From Streptomyces xanthophaeus (GTDB taxonomy: Bacteria > Actinomycetota > Actinomycetes > Streptomycetales > Streptomycetaceae): a stretch of 64,000 nucleotides of DNA. Position 1 is the first letter of the stretch; every line of letters starts with the position of its first letter. The stretch is taken from contig NZ_CP076543.1 in the NCBI RefSeq assembly GCF_030440515.1, positions 6,024,501-6,088,500 of the forward strand, given 5' to 3'. Below, piece after piece: positions 8,004 to 16,099 of this stretch. The position numbers and the translations under genes are program-made. The notes below the pieces were generated by a model. It worked only from the letters and a program-made list of their open reading frames with translations, was not told the origin of the DNA and made no database searches.

Positions 8004-9473
8004 ATGCAGCGAACCAGTGCCGACGGGGTCACCGTCCTGTGGACGTCCGCGCCCACCCCCGGCCCCCTCACCGCCCAGCTCTCCTTCGGGACCGGGGTCC
8101 GCGACGAAACCGCCCCCACCATGGGCGTCACCCGCGTCATCGAAGCCCTCGTGATGTCCACCACCGGCAACCGCCTCCACGAGTTCACCAGCGCGGTCGA
8201 CACCGAGACGACGTCCTTCCACGCCAAGGGCACCCCCCAGGACATCACCGACTTCCTGCACACCGTCTGCGCGGTCCTCTCCGAACTCCCGCTGCACCGC
8301 ACCGGACACACCGCCCGCCTCCTCGGCATCCACGGCGCCCGAATACCGCAACACCAGGCAGCCGTACCCCTCAGCGCCCGCTACGGCCCTCACGCCACCG
8401 GCCTGGTCATGCACCACCACCCCGCCATGTACGACCACATCACCCCCGACACCGTCGCCGCCCACGCCGCCGGCCACTTCACCCGCGGCAACGCCGTCCT
8501 CGCCCTCGACGGCCCCCCGCCCCCGGGCCTCACCCTCCCCCTGCCCGACGGACCCCCACCCCGGCGCACCGCACCCCCCAACCGCACCCCCGCCTCCTGG
8601 CAGCACCGCCCCGTCGACACCGCCTCCCTCCTCCTCACCTCCGGAACCGGCGACCCCACCGCCGATGCCGCCCACCACATCCTGCGCCGCCGCGTCGAAC
8701 ACACCGCCCGCGACCTCAGGGGCATCAGCGACAACGTCACCACCCACCGCTTCCTCCGCGACCGCCTCACCTTCGACCGCGTCCTCCTCCTCGACCTCCA
8801 CGACGACGACGCAGCGACAGCGGCCGAGATCCTCTGGCACGAAACCCTCCGCCTCACCCGCGAAGGACCCGCACAGGACGAACTCGACGCGTTCACCGCA
8901 CACCACCGCGCCACCCTCAACCGCACGAACGGCCACTGGCACTCACTCGAACGGGCCATCACCACCGAACACTTCGGCATCCCCCACCTCGACGACCGCA
9001 CCCTCCTGGAGCGCTACGCCGCCATCACCCACCAGGACGTCAGCACCCACCTCGAACGCGCCCTCACCGACGCCGTCCTCGTCGTACCCCACCAGGTCTT
9101 CCTCCAGCCCAGAACCCTCCAGAGCACCCCCCTGCCCAACTCCGACTGCTGGCGCCCGGGCGACCGGCACCCCCCGACCCCCGGCACCCACTTCCGCATG
9201 AACCGCCTCCGCCGAGCCCGGACCCCCCGCCACGAACAGGGCAGCTACGTCCTCACCCCCTGGGGCCTGGTCACCCGCGACGCCCACGGCGACGAACACG
9301 ACATCCGCTTCGACGAGGTCGCCCTCCTCACCCACGACGGCCCCGGCCGCATCGCCCTCACCGGCTGCGGCTGCGACATGCACGTCCACCCCCACCAGGT
9401 CGCCCGCGGCAACCGACTCGTCGCCGCCCTCGACGCCGCCGTCCCCGCCCACCTCACCCGCACCACCCCCTGA
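8004..9473 (+). CDS. Catalytically dead M16-type peptidase homologue with C-terminal PH-like region (489 aa)
   Basis: The first ~370 residues have the two-lobed layout of M16 (pitrilysin/insulinase) proteins, from LSFGTGVRDE through GVTRVIEALVMSTTGN. The zinc motif HxxEH is replaced: aligned residues are Arg44, Glu47 and Ala48, so both zinc histidines are gone. A proline-rich linker (about 165-200) joins the halves. After a variable stretch (about 370-405) the last ~80 residues (GSYVLTPWGLVTRD, IRFDEVALLTHDG) look like a small PH-type beta domain. No signal peptide is seen. It lies 101 bp after the N-hydroxylase on the same strand. Inactive M16 proteins usually act as chaperones or partner subunits; any link to the hydroxylase is inference. 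Confidence 0.7.
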   Translation: MQRTSADGVTVLWTSAPTPGPLTAQLSFGTGVRDETAPTMGVTRVIEALVMSTTGNRLHEFTSAVDTETTSFHAKGTPQDITDFLHTVCAVLSELPLHRTGHTARLLGIHGARIPQHQAAVPLSARYGPHATGLVMHHHPAMYDHITPDTVAAHAAGHFTRGNAVLALDGPPPPGLTLPLPDGPPPRRTAPPNRTPASWQHRPVDTASLLLTSGTGDPTADAAHHILRRRVEHTARDLRGISDNVTTHRFLRDRLTFDRVLLLDLHDDDAATAAEILWHETLRLTREGPAQDELDAFTAHHRATLNRTNGHWHSLERAITTEHFGIPHLDDRTLLERYAAITHQDVSTHLERALTDAVLVVPHQVFLQPRTLQSTPLPNSDCWRPGDRHPPTPGTHFRMNRLRRARTPRHEQGSYVLTPWGLVTRDAHGDEHDIRFDEVALLTHDGPGRIALTGCGCDMHVHPHQVARGNRLVAALDAAVPAHLTRTTP

Positions 9474-9481
9474 ACGCACAC

Positions 9482-9515
9482 GGGGCCGGGACCCGCCGCC
9501 GCGGACCCCGGCCCC
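9482..9515. terminator. Hairpin between convergent M16-like and 5'-nucleotidase genes
   Basis: GGGGCCGGG (9482-9490) pairs with CCCGGCCCC (9507-9515). It starts 9 bp after the rightward stop and lies 26 bp from the leftward stop, so it can terminate both. Confidence 0.6.
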
Positions 9516-9540
9516 CTGAGGTGCCTCCTACGACCAGCGC

Positions 9541-11349
9541 CTAGAACACCGGCACGCCCGCCCGCGTCAGACGCCAGTCCACCGACGCGAACTGCGCCGG
9601 ATCGACGGTCCCCTTCGCCTTCACCCACTGGATGATCGTGTTCCGGATCTCGTCCGAGTTCGACCACAGCTGCTTGGCCTGCGGCACATGCGGGAAGTTC
9701 CCACCACCCGAAGCCCGGTAATTGTTCACCGCCAGCACGAACTGCGCCGCCGGATCCACCGCCTTCCCCTGGAAGGTCAGCCCCGTGATCCGCGAACCCG
9801 CCGGCTGCGCGATGTCGATGTCGTACGCCAGCCCGTACACCGCGTCGTAGTTGTAATCCGGAATGCTCTCGGCGTTCGTCAGCTTCGCCGGATCCACCGG
9901 AACACCCGCCGCCGTCTGCACGTAATACCGCGCCGAGTACTCCAGATAGTCCTTCACCTGCGCACCCGTCAGCAGCCGCGCCTCCATCGTGTTCTCGAAC
10001 GGGTACAGCCCCGCCGCATCCTTGATCGTCACCTGACCGGCCGGGATCCCCGCAGTCCGCGAGAAGCACGACGCCTGCGACAACACCGGAAGCGCAGCCC
10101 ACTGCGTACCCGCCAGCGCCGCCTTCACCGTCTCCGCCTGCACGTGGTTGATCAGATCGATGATCGCCACGTCCTTCACCGGCCCCTCCGCCGACGACAT
10201 CGCCTGCGTCGACGTACCGATCACCTGGTTCACGTACGCCACGACCTTGCGGTGCTCGTCCGACAGCAGCCCCGTGATCTTCGGGTCCTCCGCCACCGTG
10301 TTCGAGTTCAGCACCCTCGCCGCGACCTTCTCCACCGACCAGCGGCCCTTCGCCCACGTCAGCTCGAAGTCGAACAGCGTCAGCCGCTGCCCCCACTTCA
10401 GCGGCTCCGACAGCACCACGTCCTTGCCGGTCGCCTTGTTCTTCACCCGGTACTCGGGAATCTCCGTGTGCGCATGCCCCACCAGGATCGCGTCGATCCC
10501 CGGCACCTGCTCCGCCACCAACGCCGCCGCGTTCTCGATGTACGGCAGCTGGTCACCGTACGACGACGTACCGCTCGAACCCGAATGCGCGGACACGATC
10601 ACCACATCGGCGCCCATCGAACGGAGCTTCGGCACGTACTTCGCCGCCTGCTCCTCCAGCCCCGGGAACGTCATCTTCCCCTGCACGTTCGCCTTGTCCC
10701 AGATCGCGATACCCGGGTTCGTCAGCCCCAGCACCGCCACCTTCACATCACGCCCGTGCGGAGTCCGCAGACAGTGCATGCTGTACGGCGCGAACGCCGG
10801 CCGCAGCGTCCGCGCATCCAGCGCGTTCGCCCCCAGCAGCGGGAAATCACACTGCTCCTCGAACTTCCGCAGCACCGGTATCCCGTAGTTGAACTCGTGG
10901 TTCCCCAGCGCCGCCGCGTCATACCCGATCGCGTTCATCGCCTGCGCCATCGGGTGCACCGGACCACGCCGCGCGGTGATCGGATCCACCTTCGCGTAGT
11001 AGTACGACAGCTGCGTGCCCTGGATCGTGTCACCCGCGTCGATCAGCAGCGTGTTGCGCCGCCCCTTCTCCGCCCGCACCTGCTCCACCAACGTCGAAAT
11101 CTTCGCCAGACCGACGTCGTTGTGCGCCTTGTCGTCGAACTCCTTGTCCGTGAAGTAGTCCCAGTTGAAGACATTCCCGTGCAAGTCGGTCGTACCCATC
11201 ACCGTGAAGGAGTACGTCCGCGCCCGGGACCCGGACACCTCCACACCCTGCGGGGCCGCCGCGGCCGGAGCGCTCGCGGCCCCCGCCAACGCCACAGCCG
11301 CACCCGTCGCAGCCGTACCACCCAGGAAAGTCCTACGGTCGAACGCCAT
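9541..11349 (-). CDS. Secreted bifunctional metallophosphatase / 5'-nucleotidase (UshA-like, 602 aa)
   Basis: Exported enzyme that dephosphorylates nucleotides outside the cell. A Tat signal (DRRTFLGG, then a hydrophobic Ala-rich run to about residue 33) starts the protein. The metallophosphoesterase domain shows GTTDLHGN, DAGDTIQG, LGNHEFNYG, SAHSG and GHAHTEIP as di-metal ligands. The C-terminal 5'-nucleotidase domain follows (NHVQAETV, SQASCFSR, YPFENTM). The ATG at 11349 has AGGGAGA just upstream; longer in-frame extensions lack a ribosome site. It diverges from the SIMPL gene across 127 bp. No sortase or lipid anchor is visible, so it is probably free in the wall space. Confidence 0.93.
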   Translation of the reverse strand: MAFDRRTFLGGTAATGAAVALAGAASAPAAAAPQGVEVSGSRARTYSFTVMGTTDLHGNVFNWDYFTDKEFDDKAHNDVGLAKISTLVEQVRAEKGRRNTLLIDAGDTIQGTQLSYYYAKVDPITARRGPVHPMAQAMNAIGYDAAALGNHEFNYGIPVLRKFEEQCDFPLLGANALDARTLRPAFAPYSMHCLRTPHGRDVKVAVLGLTNPGIAIWDKANVQGKMTFPGLEEQAAKYVPKLRSMGADVVIVSAHSGSSGTSSYGDQLPYIENAAALVAEQVPGIDAILVGHAHTEIPEYRVKNKATGKDVVLSEPLKWGQRLTLFDFELTWAKGRWSVEKVAARVLNSNTVAEDPKITGLLSDEHRKVVAYVNQVIGTSTQAMSSAEGPVKDVAIIDLINHVQAETVKAALAGTQWAALPVLSQASCFSRTAGIPAGQVTIKDAAGLYPFENTMEARLLTGAQVKDYLEYSARYYVQTAAGVPVDPAKLTNAESIPDYNYDAVYGLAYDIDIAQPAGSRITGLTFQGKAVDPAAQFVLAVNNYRASGGGNFPHVPQAKQLWSNSDEIRNTIIQWVKAKGTVDPAQFASVDWRLTRAGVPVF

Positions 11350-11476
11350 ACCATCTCCCTTTTGAGGCCTGAACAACGCGCGTAGATTCTGACCCAGCAG
11401 TAACAAGCCGCAACACCCCCACCAGGTTTCGATCCGGTGACCACACCCGAACGAGCGACAGTGCGACAGTGAAACC

Positions 11477-12178
11477 ATGACCCAGGACGCATCGCACCAG
11501 CCCTACGGAACCCCCGAAGTACCCCGCGTAGCGGTCCGCGGCGAAGCCCGCATCGAAGTCGACCCCGAGATCGCCCGCATCGGAATCACCGTCAGCGCCC
11601 GCGGCACCGACCGCCGCACCGCACTCGAAGACCTCACCCGCCGCAACAACACCGCCCTCGACCTCATCAAGAGCTACGGCGACCCCGTCGAAAAACTCGA
11701 AACCGGCGCCTTCTCCATCACCCCCGAACTCACCCGCCACGGCCGCGCCGAACGCATCCGCGCCTACCACGGCCGCGTCCACATCACCGCCGAACTCAGC
11801 GACTTCACCACCCTCGGCGAACTCACCACCCGCCTCGCCGACCTCGAACTCACCCAGGTCGACGGCCCCTGGTGGGCCCTGCGCCCCACCTCACCCGCCC
11901 ACGGCCAAGCCCGCCGCCAAGCCGTGCTCGAAGCCGTCCAGCGCGCACGCGAATACGCCGAAGCCCTCGGCGCGAACCTCGCCGCCCTCGTCGAACTCGC
12001 CGACCTCGGCGCCGAGAACGCCGCCCCTTTCGCCGCCGTCCCCGGCGCCGGCATGCGCACCATGGCCTTCAGCACCGCCGAGGACGCCGGCCCCCCGCCG
12101 CTCGACCTCGAACCCCAGCGCCAGACCGTCTACGCACAGGTGAACGCCCGCTTCACCATGACCCCGCCACAACTCTGA
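11477..12178 (+). CDS. SIMPL-domain (DUF541) protein (233 aa)
   Basis: The fold (VPRVAVRGEARIEVDPEIA ... SARGTDRRTALEDL) and the repeated beta-alpha pattern are those of SIMPL/BP26 proteins, which form channel-like oligomers in other bacteria; the role in actinomycetes is unclear. There is no obvious signal peptide, in contrast to many Gram-negative members, so the protein is probably cytoplasmic. The start ATG is 127 bp from the divergent 5'-nucleotidase start, and the two may share a promoter region. Pyruvate kinase follows 145 bp downstream behind its own regulatory repeats. Confidence 0.85.
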   Translation: MTQDASHQPYGTPEVPRVAVRGEARIEVDPEIARIGITVSARGTDRRTALEDLTRRNNTALDLIKSYGDPVEKLETGAFSITPELTRHGRAERIRAYHGRVHITAELSDFTTLGELTTRLADLELTQVDGPWWALRPTSPAHGQARRQAVLEAVQRAREYAEALGANLAALVELADLGAENAAPFAAVPGAGMRTMAFSTAEDAGPPPLDLEPQRQTVYAQVNARFTMTPPQL

Positions 12179-12241
12179 AGAACCCACGAAAGACACCCCG
12201 GGGGTGCTCATCAGAGCACCCCCATGCACATTCAACACTTG

Positions 12242-12270
12242 TCAACAACCTTTTGCCCAACGGTTGTTGA
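12242..12270 (+). promoter_or_regulatory. Inverted repeat upstream of pyk
   Basis: TCAACAACC (12242-12250) pairs exactly with GGTTGTTGA (12262-12270) across 11 bp. The segment is markedly AT-richer than its surroundings, which suits a promoter/operator. A terminator of the SIMPL gene is the alternative, but there is no GC-rich stem typical of this genome. Confidence 0.55.
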
Positions 12271-12291
12271 TTGGACACCCGGAAGCGATTA

Positions 12292-12307
12292 CCTACCCGC
12301 AGGTAGG
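12292..12307 (+). promoter_or_regulatory. Short hairpin overlapping the pyk ribosome-binding site
   Basis: CCTACC (12292-12297) pairs with GGTAGG (12302-12307) around CGCA. The right arm runs into AGGGGA (12306-12310), the only Shine-Dalgarno candidate for the pyk ATG at 12324. The hairpin could mask translation initiation; this is inference. Confidence 0.4.
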
Positions 12308-12323
12308 GGAATACGCTCGCCTC

Positions 12324-13751
12324 ATGCGCCGAGCGAAAATCGTATGTACCCTGGGCCCCGCAACCGACTCATACGACCAGATCAAAGCACTGGTCGAAGC
12401 CGGAATGGACATCGCCCGCCTCAACCTCAGCCACGGCACCACAGCCGAACACGAGGAGCGCTACCAGCGCGTACGCAAGGCCTCCGACGAGACCGGCCAC
12501 AGCGTCGGCATCCTCGCCGACCTTCAAGGCCCGAAGATCCGACTCGGCCGCTTCCGCGAAGGACCCGTACTCCTTGAACGCGGTGACGAATTCACCATCA
12601 CCGTCGAAGACCACGAAGGCGACCGCCACACCTGCGGCACCACCTACAAAGGCCTCGCCACCGACGTCACCACCGGCGAACTCATCCTCGTCGACGACGG
12701 CCGCGTCACCCTCGAAGTCACCACGGTCGACGGCCCCCGCGTCCACACCCGCGTCATCGAAGGCGGCATGGTCTCCGACCACAAAGGCCTCAACCTCCCC
12801 GGCGTAGCCGTCTCCGTCCCCGCCCTCTCCGAAAAAGACATCGAAGACCTCCGCTGGGCCCTGCGCACCGGCGCCGACGTCATCGCCCTCTCCTTCGTCC
12901 GCAGCGGCCGCGACATCCAAGACGTCCACCGCATCATGGACGAAGAAGGCCGACGCCTCCCCGTCATCGCCAAGATCGAAAAGCCCCAAGCCGTCGAAAA
13001 CATCGACGACATCGTCGCCGCCTTCGACGGCATCATGGTCGCCCGCGGTGACCTCGGCGTCGAAATGCCCCTCGAACAAGTCCCCATCGTCCAAAAGCGC
13101 GCCATCAAACTCGCCAAGCGCAACGCCAAACCCGTCATCGTCGCCACCCAAATGCTCGACTCGATGATCGACAACTCCCGCCCCACCCGAGCAGAAGCCA
13201 GCGACGTCGCCAACGCCATCATCGACGGCACCGACGCCGTCATGCTCTCCGGCGAAACCAGCGTCGGCAAATACCCCATCGAAACCGTCCGCACCATGTC
13301 CCGCATCGTCGAAGCCGCCGAAGAAGACATCCTCGCCAAGGGCCTCCCCCCACTCACCGACCGCAACAAACCCCGCACCCAAGGCGGAGCCGTCGCCCGC
13401 GCAGCCGCAGAAATGGGCGACTTCCTCGACGCCAAATTCCTCATCGCCTTCACCCAGAGCGGCGACACCGTCCGCCGACTCTCCCGCTACCGCTCACCCA
13501 TCCCCCTCCTCGCCTTCACCCCCGACCCCGCCACCCGCTCCCAGCTCAACCTCACCTGGGGCGTCGAAACCTTCCTCGGCCCCCACGTCGACTCCACCGA
13601 CGCCATGGTCGCCCAAGTCGAAGAAGAACTCCTGCGCATCGGCCGCTGCGTACCCGGCGACACCGTCGTCATCACCGCCGGCTCACCCCCCGGCGTCACC
13701 GGCTCCACCAACCTCGTCCGCATCCACCACATCGGCGACGCGGTCCACTGA
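12324..13751 (+). CDS. pyk: Pyruvate kinase (475 aa)
   Basis: Converts phosphoenolpyruvate and ADP to pyruvate and ATP, the last step of glycolysis. The start MRRAKIVCTLGPATDSY and RLNLSHG are the canonical opening. The active-site signature is VIAKIEKPQ (Lys217, Glu219), followed by GIMVARGDLGVEMP (Mg/phosphoryl region) and MLSGETSVGKYP. The C-terminal allosteric domain is complete, and total length is normal for the family. The B domain is present between about residues 70 and 165. A hairpin 5 bases past the stop ends the unit. Streptomyces carry two pyk genes; which one this is cannot be decided beyond its position near pdtaR. Confidence 0.97.
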   Translation: MRRAKIVCTLGPATDSYDQIKALVEAGMDIARLNLSHGTTAEHEERYQRVRKASDETGHSVGILADLQGPKIRLGRFREGPVLLERGDEFTITVEDHEGDRHTCGTTYKGLATDVTTGELILVDDGRVTLEVTTVDGPRVHTRVIEGGMVSDHKGLNLPGVAVSVPALSEKDIEDLRWALRTGADVIALSFVRSGRDIQDVHRIMDEEGRRLPVIAKIEKPQAVENIDDIVAAFDGIMVARGDLGVEMPLEQVPIVQKRAIKLAKRNAKPVIVATQMLDSMIDNSRPTRAEASDVANAIIDGTDAVMLSGETSVGKYPIETVRTMSRIVEAAEEDILAKGLPPLTDRNKPRTQGGAVARAAAEMGDFLDAKFLIAFTQSGDTVRRLSRYRSPIPLLAFTPDPATRSQLNLTWGVETFLGPHVDSTDAMVAQVEEELLRIGRCVPGDTVVITAGSPPGVTGSTNLVRIHHIGDAVH

Positions 13752-13755
13752 CCCA

Positions 13756-13774
13756 CCCGACGCACCGCGTCGGG
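13756..13774 (+). terminator. pyk terminator hairpin
   Basis: CCCGACGC and GCGTCGGG form a perfect 8-bp stem with a 3-base loop starting 5 bases after the pyk stop. A third copy of CCCGACGC lies at about 13787. Confidence 0.7.
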
Positions 13775-13813
13775 CCACACCACCCGCCCGACGCGGTCAC
13801 CCCCCACCCCCGC

Positions 13814-14065
13814 CTACCAACCGAACCGCCGATCCACCACCACCGCGAACTCCTCGAACGACAACACCGCATCCCCATTCGCATCAGCCGCATCGAACAA
13901 CGCCGACGACGCAGCCGCATCCCCCACACCCCAGAACGGCAGATCCCCCCGCGCCGCCAGAGTCGGCCCCTTCGACCGCAGCGCCGAGATCACCTCCGCC
14001 CGCGTCAGCTCCCCGTCCTCATCCAGATCGAGCGCGTCGAACAGCTTCCGGGCCTTCTCACTCAT
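13814..14065 (-). CDS. EF-hand calcium-binding protein (83 aa)
   Basis: Two EF-hand loops are visible: DLDEDGELTRAE (residues about 14-25) and DANGDAVLSFEE near the C-terminus. Each has acidic or polar residues at positions 1, 3, 5 and 12; loop 2 has Ala at position 6 in place of Gly. Such calerythrin-like proteins bind Ca2+ in the cytoplasm of Streptomyces. The ATG at 14065 is preceded by GAGGGAA; a GTG one codon upstream is possible. It is divergent from the MarR-type regulator, so the operator at 14094-14117 may control both. Confidence 0.85.
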   Translation of the reverse strand: MSEKARKLFDALDLDEDGELTRAEVISALRSKGPTLAARGDLPFWGVGDAAASSALFDAADANGDAVLSFEEFAVVVDRRFGW

Positions 14066-14092
14066 CACGGATTCCCTCGTCGAACCAATCCC

Positions 14093-14130
14093 TTGACCTC
14101 AACCTAACCTGAGGTCATACGGTCGCCCTA
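14093..14130 (+). promoter_or_regulatory. Promoter with embedded palindromic operator, leaderless start
   Basis: TGACCTCA (14094-14101) and TGAGGTCA (14110-14117) form a perfect inverted repeat with an 8-bp centre. It overlaps a likely promoter: TTGACC at 14093-14098 and TACGGT at 14118-14123 (19-bp spacer; CATACG at 14116 gives 17). A start point about 7 bases further falls on the A of the ATG at 14130, and no Shine-Dalgarno sequence is present, so the MarR-type mRNA is probably leaderless and autoregulated. Confidence 0.65.
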
Positions 14131-14585
14131 TGACGATCAAGGAACACCCCCAGCAGCAGCTCGCCGCCCAGCCCATCGGCTACTGGACCCGCGCCGCAGC
14201 CGATCTGGTGATCGGCGGGCTCCGCACAGCCCTCGCCGAGGAGAGCCTCACCCAACCCCACTGGTGGACGCTCAACCACGTAGCAGGCGCCCCCGGTCGA
14301 TGGACCCGCGAGGCCCTCACAGCAAAGCTGGCCCCCTACGACGACCAGCACACCGACTTCGAGGCCATGTACGCCGACCTCACCACCCGCGGCTGGCTCA
14401 CCGAGACCGACCACCGCCTCACCCTCACCGAAGCCGGCGAAGCAGGCCGCCTCCGCGCCCACGCCCGCAACGCCAAGGTCCACGCCGCCATGCGGCAGGG
14501 CATCGACGACACCACCTACGCGGCCACGATCAACACCCTCCGCCGCCTGGTCGCCAACCTCGGCGGCAACGCCGACCTCCCGTAA
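14130..14585 (+). CDS. MarR-like winged-helix regulator (151 aa)
   Basis: Helical, with the layout of MarR-type proteins: an N-terminal dimer helix (IGYWTRAAADLVIGGLRTAL), the segment SLTQPHWWTLNHVAG, the recognition helix area WTREALTAKLAP, a wing (TTRGWLTETDHRLTLTEAGEAGRL) and C-terminal helices. The TRGWL/LTEAG pattern is diagnostic. It has its own palindrome overlapping the promoter, consistent with autorepression. The ligand is unknown. An unrelated unknown gene follows 43 bp downstream, possibly cotranscribed. Confidence 0.85.
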   Translation: MTIKEHPQQQLAAQPIGYWTRAAADLVIGGLRTALAEESLTQPHWWTLNHVAGAPGRWTREALTAKLAPYDDQHTDFEAMYADLTTRGWLTETDHRLTLTEAGEAGRLRAHARNAKVHAAMRQGIDDTTYAATINTLRRLVANLGGNADLP

Positions 14586-14628
14586 CGCCATACTGGCCCC
14601 CACGACGCACACACGGGGGACCGACCGG

Positions 14629-15147
14629 ATGACCACGCAGCGACCCCACGACGACTGCGCACCCCGCCCAGGCACCTGCCGCCTCCCCGAACCATGGATG
14701 TGCGACGTGTTCCACGTCGACGGAAGCCTGCGCGACATCACCGTCACGGACACCGACGACACCCACTGGAACCAGGTCCTACACCACCTCCGCACCACCG
14801 CCGACCAGCTCACCTGGTACGACGGCCCCGAGGGACAGAACCTCGACCCGAACGACACCAGCGACCCGTTCGCCACCATCGAGGACGGCTACACGGCAAC
14901 CCTCGCCGTCCGATACGGCCACACCCGCTTCTCGGCCCATCTGCCGGTCGACGGGATCGAATTCTCCCTCTGGCCCGACGACATCGAGGACGGCACCCAC
15001 GTCGCCGACGTGCTGCGCTTCCTGACCGACCTGGGCACGGCATGCGACCGCCCCGCCGTCCTCACCGCCGAGACCGTCACCGGCCACCACCAGCTCCCGC
15101 CCCTGATCACCTACGACCCGACCACCGGAACCACCACGCACCTCTGA
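14629..15147 (+). CDS. Unknown protein (172 aa)
   Basis: I do not recognise a family. The protein is acidic and soluble, rich in Asp and Thr, with two Cys near the N-terminus (CAPRPGTC) and a WYDGPEGQNLDPND segment. No signal or membrane helix is seen. GGGGGA about 8 bases before the ATG supports the start. It follows the MarR-type gene by 43 bp and could be in its operon. It ends 2 bp before the stop of the convergent HTH-LAGLIDADG gene with no hairpin between them. Confidence 0.75.
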   Translation: MTTQRPHDDCAPRPGTCRLPEPWMCDVFHVDGSLRDITVTDTDDTHWNQVLHHLRTTADQLTWYDGPEGQNLDPNDTSDPFATIEDGYTATLAVRYGHTRFSAHLPVDGIEFSLWPDDIEDGTHVADVLRFLTDLGTACDRPAVLTAETVTGHHQLPPLITYDPTTGTTTHL

Positions 15148-15149
15148 AG

Positions 15150-15929
15150 CTAGTACTTCGGCCCGATGTGGGCGTCCATGAGGGCGACGCAGCCCCTCCG
15201 CGCGACGGACACGTTGAACGGATCGCTACCGCGGGCCAGCACCGTCCACCGGACCCCGACCTTGGTCAGCGTGTCCGTGCACAGCTTCCGGATGTCGTCG
15301 GACTTGTTGGTGAAGAAGTACCGCGGGTACTCGTAGCGCTTGCCGTTCCGGACGGTCCAGTTGGTGACCCGACACCCGTCGGAATGGATCAGCCCCCGCA
15401 GGAACTCCCAGGGGTGAGCATCGACGATCTCCTGCTGCCAGCCTTCGAGAACGATCCGCCGCTCATGCTTCTTGCCGGGCCCGTGCTGCGGGAACAGGCA
15501 TGGCAGGTGCTTGAAGTACACCTTGATGTTCTGTGCTCCCGCAGTTCGCACGCGGCACGTGGCATTGTGCGGAAAGACGGCGTGCAGTGCGGCTTCTGCC
15601 TCGTCCTGAATGCCTGGCCACGCGTTGTCCAAGGTGATCATGAGGCTTGGCACCTTGTGCTTCACGTAGTGGCTGATGTGCCCGTCGCCGAGGTAGAGGC
15701 CTAGGAGGTAGGCGTAGGCGGCTCGGTCCAGAGCTCGTCCGTCACAGCGGGGGCACAGGAGTGACTGGCGGTTGGCAACCGGCTCTCCCCGTTTGCAGCG
15801 GTCTATGTGTTTCCAGTAGCTGACGGTTCCGAGCGGGACATCGAGGTGGCGCGCAACGTCCGCGTTTCTCGCGCCGCCGCGTAACAGAGATAGGGCCGTT
15901 TGCCGTACGTCGAGGCTGTGGAACTCCAT
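15150..15929 (-). CDS. HTH - LAGLIDADG homing-endonuclease-like protein (259 aa) next to tRNA-Leu
   Basis: The N-terminus is a resolvase-like HTH (LSLLRGGARNADVARHLDVP, recognition part GTVSYWKHI, about residues 13-42). Three cysteines follow (45, 59 and 62; CPRC), hinting at a metal knuckle. Two LAGLIDADG-type helices are clear: YLLGLYLGDGHI (74-85, acidic Asp82) and FLRGLIHSDGCR about 100 residues later, each keeping the Asp expected in the active site. This fits a single-chain LAGLIDADG endonuclease or a derived regulator. Leu16 is encoded by TTA (complement of 15882-15884), the rare codon read by bldA tRNA. Starts at 15950 (ATG) or 15962 (GTG) are possible; none has a ribosome site. It begins just beyond the tRNA-Leu terminator. 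Confidence 0.75.
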   Translation of the reverse strand: MEFHSLDVRQTALSLLRGGARNADVARHLDVPLGTVSYWKHIDRCKRGEPVANRQSLLCPRCDGRALDRAAYAYLLGLYLGDGHISHYVKHKVPSLMITLDNAWPGIQDEAEAALHAVFPHNATCRVRTAGAQNIKVYFKHLPCLFPQHGPGKKHERRIVLEGWQQEIVDAHPWEFLRGLIHSDGCRVTNWTVRNGKRYEYPRYFFTNKSDDIRKLCTDTLTKVGVRWTVLARGSDPFNVSVARRGCVALMDAHIGPKY

Positions 15930-15967
15930 GGAACAACTGTGCGTGACCATGAGTGGCTGCACGTAGC

Positions 15968-16007
15968 AAAAAGTGGACGTTCACGCGAAGGTGAACGTCC
16001 ACTTTTT
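15968..16007 (-). terminator. tRNA-Leu terminator, perfect 17-bp stem with T-run
   Basis: AAAAAGTGGACGTTCAC (15968-15984) and its exact reverse complement (15991-16007) flank a 6-base loop. Read leftward from the tRNA gene it ends in TTTTTT, a true intrinsic terminator and unusual in this GC-rich genome. By symmetry it could also stop rightward transcription. The HTH-LAGLIDADG gene must either use a promoter inside or read through this structure. Confidence 0.9.
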
Positions 16008-16016
16008 CGAACGCAG

Positions 16017-16099
16017 TGCCGGGTGCGGGACTCGAACCCGCAAGCCCTCACGGGCAGATGTGTTTGAGACATCCGTGTATGCCATTCCACCAACCCGGC
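16017..16099 (-). tRNA. tRNA-Leu (anticodon CAA)
   Basis: An 83-nt class II tRNA. The acceptor arm GCCGGGT pairs with ACCCGGC, with discriminator A at 16017. The anticodon loop CTCAAAC gives CAA (genome 16064-16066), reading TTG. A long variable arm (TGCCCGTGAGGGC) and the T-arm CGGGTTCGAGTCCCG are clear. CCA is not encoded. A -10-like TACACT lies on the minus strand at 16115-16120. It is divergent from pdtaR. Confidence 0.97.
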
